Assembly (NCBI GenBank): GCA_019309945.1
Contig: JAFDFH010000310.1
Location: 1 to 6,783, forward strand
DNA: 6,783 bases
From: Deltaproteobacteria bacterium
GTDB lineage: Bacteria > Desulfobacterota > Desulfobacteria > Desulfobacterales > JAFDFH01
Direction of reading: 5' to 3'
Below the pieces are notes generated by a model. That model did no database searches. It worked only from the letters and a program-made list of their open reading frames with translations, and had not been told where the DNA came from. Below, piece by piece: positions 5,377 to 6,783 of the stretch (the first letter of the stretch is position 1; the number at the start of each line of letters is the position of its first letter). Position numbers and translations under genes: made by a program.

Positions 5377-6353
5377 TATTTTCTTTCCAAACCGCAGGCA
5401 TATCCGGTTTTGGCATCAGCCATTAACCGTTTAATTCGATCTCTTCCAACCAAACGGATCAGGCCATGATGATCATCCACGCCATGGATGAATGTATCCA
5501 GATAGGTTTGGAAAAGGTGGTCCTTCTGTGCGAACTTGTTGTAGTCGTTAAGATAATCCGGATCGTAGTCATAGTAACGATAACAGGCGGTGGGATAAGC
5601 CCCCAAGGGTACGGGAACCACCGCATCCACACAGAAAAAGGGGATTTGATTCTGATCCGGATTTTCTCTGAGTTCGTTTGAATCGACCAGTTCTTCACAG
5701 GACACAATAACATGTTTTGCTGATTTTACCTGTTCGATGTCTGAAAAAGTGAGTCCCGCCATCCTTACGGTGCCCTGCCGGTCGGCTTTTTGAGCATGAA
5801 TGAGAGTTACATCAGGATTTATGGAGGGAACAAGGACCAACTTAGGGGCATCGGCCCACACGTCAAAAGGATTATCCACAACCACCAGCTTTTTATCCGG
5901 AATTTTTGGATCCGCTTTTCGCAATGCCTTTGAAAAGCCCCACTGATCAATGATGCTCGTTCCGAGCGATGACCGCGTGGGAAGAAAGGGGACCCCCATG
6001 GCGCCGGCTAAAAAACGCAAGGTCATCTGGTAATTGGTATAATCTTCGACCGTAATCGTGCCTTCTTGAATCGCCTTTCGGAACCGTATACAAGTCGGTG
6101 CAAATCGACCGCTGCCCCCATAAGCAATTTCCAGTTTTGTGATACAGCCTGCGCCGATCAACTCATCCACTCCCTGACCATTGGAATGGGCATAGAGGTG
6201 CAGGTTTTTTCTCCCCTGGCGAATGATTTCATAAACCGCTGCCATGGGATTTCGATTAATGGTAAATCCACCAATGGAAATGTGACAGTTATCGACTACA
6301 AAACGCTCAATCGCATCAGGCAGATTCATTACCTTTTCAAGGGTGGCATTCAT
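5376..6353 (-). CDS. gctA: glutaconate CoA-transferase-like subunit A
   Basis: This 325-residue protein is the partner subunit of the class I CoA-transferase. It follows Acidaminococcus GctA (about 320 residues) along its whole length: LPDAIERFV (11-19), ISIGGFTINRNPMAAV (25-40), VDELIGAG (62-69), RFRKAIQEG (90-98), VEDYTNYQM (102-110), MGVPFLPTRSSLGTS (119-133), VVDNPF (158-163), LIHAQKADRQGTVR (184-197), VSCEEL (217-222) and FCVDAVVPVPLGAYPTACY (240-258). It is first in a two-gene minus-strand operon with gctB. The ATG at 6353 follows GGGGGAG (6372-6366) at a rather long spacing of 12 nt; no better in-frame start is seen and the N-terminus lines up with the family. Related IpdA-type steroid-ring hydrolases share the fold, but the intact Glu59 in GctB and the GctA-like motifs favour a true CoA-transferase. 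Shared use of acids with the kor operon is possible, not shown. Confidence 0.88.
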   Translation of the reverse strand: MNATLEKVMNLPDAIERFVVDNCHISIGGFTINRNPMAAVYEIIRQGRKNLHLYAHSNGQGVDELIGAGCITKLEIAYGGSGRFAPTCIRFRKAIQEGTITVEDYTNYQMTLRFLAGAMGVPFLPTRSSLGTSIIDQWGFSKALRKADPKIPDKKLVVVDNPFDVWADAPKLVLVPSINPDVTLIHAQKADRQGTVRMAGLTFSDIEQVKSAKHVIVSCEELVDSNELRENPDQNQIPFFCVDAVVPVPLGAYPTACYRYYDYDPDYLNDYNKFAQKDHLFQTYLDTFIHGVDDHHGLIRLVGRDRIKRLMADAKTGYACGLERK

Positions 6354-6783
6354 TGAAAATATCTTCTCCCCCGGATTTTCAAGGTTAGTTTATCCCATGA
6401 ATCTCAATCTTTTTCAAATTTTAAACCGCCTTTGGCTTCAGAAAATATATTTGCGATTTTTTCACAAAACGCACGTCGCTCTTTCCGTATCGATTCTAAT
6501 ATGAAATGGTATTTTCTCACTTAACAGACGCTTACGCGCCAACTTATGTAATACATTTCACTTTTTATGTGTAATTTACTTCATATTGCCATATTTTATT
6601 TGTAATTTAGGTTCATATTTTTTATACCATAATTATAGTAACTATTTAACATCTATACTATTATGATAATGTCCTATGACTTTGCATGATTTTTGCATTA
6701 ATTACACTAAAATTTTACCTTTTAATTTTCGTTGACATTATTCAATAGAAGTGTAAGCTATAATCAAATTTGAATAACCATCT
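6354..6783. other. AT-rich gene-free region upstream of gctA
   Basis: No credible gene was found in these 430 bp on either strand; the longest ATG-led frame noticed (6397 on the plus strand, 35 codons) has no ribosome binding site. The DNA is clearly richer in A and T than the genes, most strongly beyond about 6540. It must contain the gctAB promoter. A possible minus-strand extended -10 (TGGTATAAA, whose TATAAA is the complement of 6621-6626) has a weak TTAAAT 17 bp upstream, but this would leave a leader of about 260 nt. A short imperfect tandem repeat (6563-6609), a small palindrome ATGTAATACAT (6546-6556) and TTTGCAT repeated 11 bp apart (6681-6687, 6692-6698) are also present. Confidence 0.6.
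6563..6609. repeat. two-copy 16-bp direct repeat at 31-bp spacing
   Basis: TTTTATGTGTAATTTA (6563-6578) recurs as TTTTATTTGTAATTTA (6594-6609), 15 of 16 identical and 31 bp apart, about three helical turns. Both are soon followed by TTCATATT. A third TGTAA occurs at 6548-6552. Spacing on one face of the helix suits binding sites for a regulator of gctAB or of a gene beyond the window, although low-complexity AT-rich DNA can give such matches by chance. Confidence 0.4.

Noticed and set aside
6397..6504. 35-codon open frame starting ATG 6397 on the plus strand
   Set aside because: There is no ribosome binding site, no recognisable features, and it lies in an AT-rich intergenic region.
6732..6764. 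TTGACA and TATAAT on the plus strand near the window end
   Set aside because: Both hexamers are perfect, but they are 21 bp apart, beyond the working range of 16-18, and no downstream gene is in the window to support them.
1..6783. CRISPR array, tRNA, rRNA, IS transposase or phage genes
   Set aside because: No regularly spaced repeats, no cloverleaf or rRNA-like stretches, and no transposase, integrase or phage-like protein were seen on either strand.

Overview
The window reads as a stretch of chromosome from an anaerobic bacterium. The best guess is a Desulfobacterota (deltaproteobacterial) sulfate reducer of the Desulfobacteraceae/Desulfosarcinaceae kind. That guess rests on the gene mix (a ferredoxin-dependent 2-oxoacid oxidoreductase, a glutaconate-type CoA-transferase, an exported peroxiredoxin), on moderate GC in the genes, and on intergenic repeats of a style I associate with those genomes. 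It is an inference from gene content; no marker gene is present.

Layout. Positions 6-199 hold a gene-free, almost fully palindromic element with 19-bp perfect terminal inverted repeats (MITE-like). Positions 224-253 hold a possible promoter with a 17-bp perfect palindrome in it, next to a decayed copy of a repeat that recurs later in the window. A plus-strand operon follows at 307-3601: a D-amino-acid-transaminase-like class IV aminotransferase (dat), a KorA-type alpha subunit, and a KorB-type beta subunit with a gamma domain fused to its C-terminus. The genes are 15 nt apart or overlapping, so they should be co-transcribed. Intergenic 3602-3851 carries a 52-bp repeat and an adjoining long hairpin. 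A signal-peptide-bearing AhpE/BCP-like peroxiredoxin lies at 3852-4454, and a second, nearly identical copy of the 52-bp repeat starts inside its stop codon. Convergent to this, on the minus strand, are gctB (4570-5376) and gctA (5376-6353), which overlap by one base in a TAATG junction and are transcribed gctA then gctB. The last 430 bp (6354-6783) are AT-rich, gene-free, and hold a short imperfect tandem repeat.

How the genes may work together (inference). The aminotransferase yields or consumes a 2-oxoacid. The KorA/KorB-gamma enzyme interconverts a 2-oxoacid plus CoA with acyl-CoA, CO2 and reduced ferredoxin. The CoA-transferase can pass CoA between carboxylic acids. Together they could degrade an amino acid to an acyl-CoA, or run in reverse as reductive carboxylation plus transamination to make an amino acid. 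The oxidoreductase has no ferredoxin-type delta subunit in the window, so its electron carrier must be encoded elsewhere. CoA-transferase membership of the pathway is less certain, because it is a separate convergent operon.

Most noteworthy points: the unusual beta-gamma fused oxidoreductase coupled to a D-amino-acid transaminase; the three-copy intergenic repeat family, one copy supplying a stop codon; the palindromic MITE-like element; and the palindrome in the putative operon promoter. No RNA gene, CRISPR array, IS transposase or phage gene was seen.
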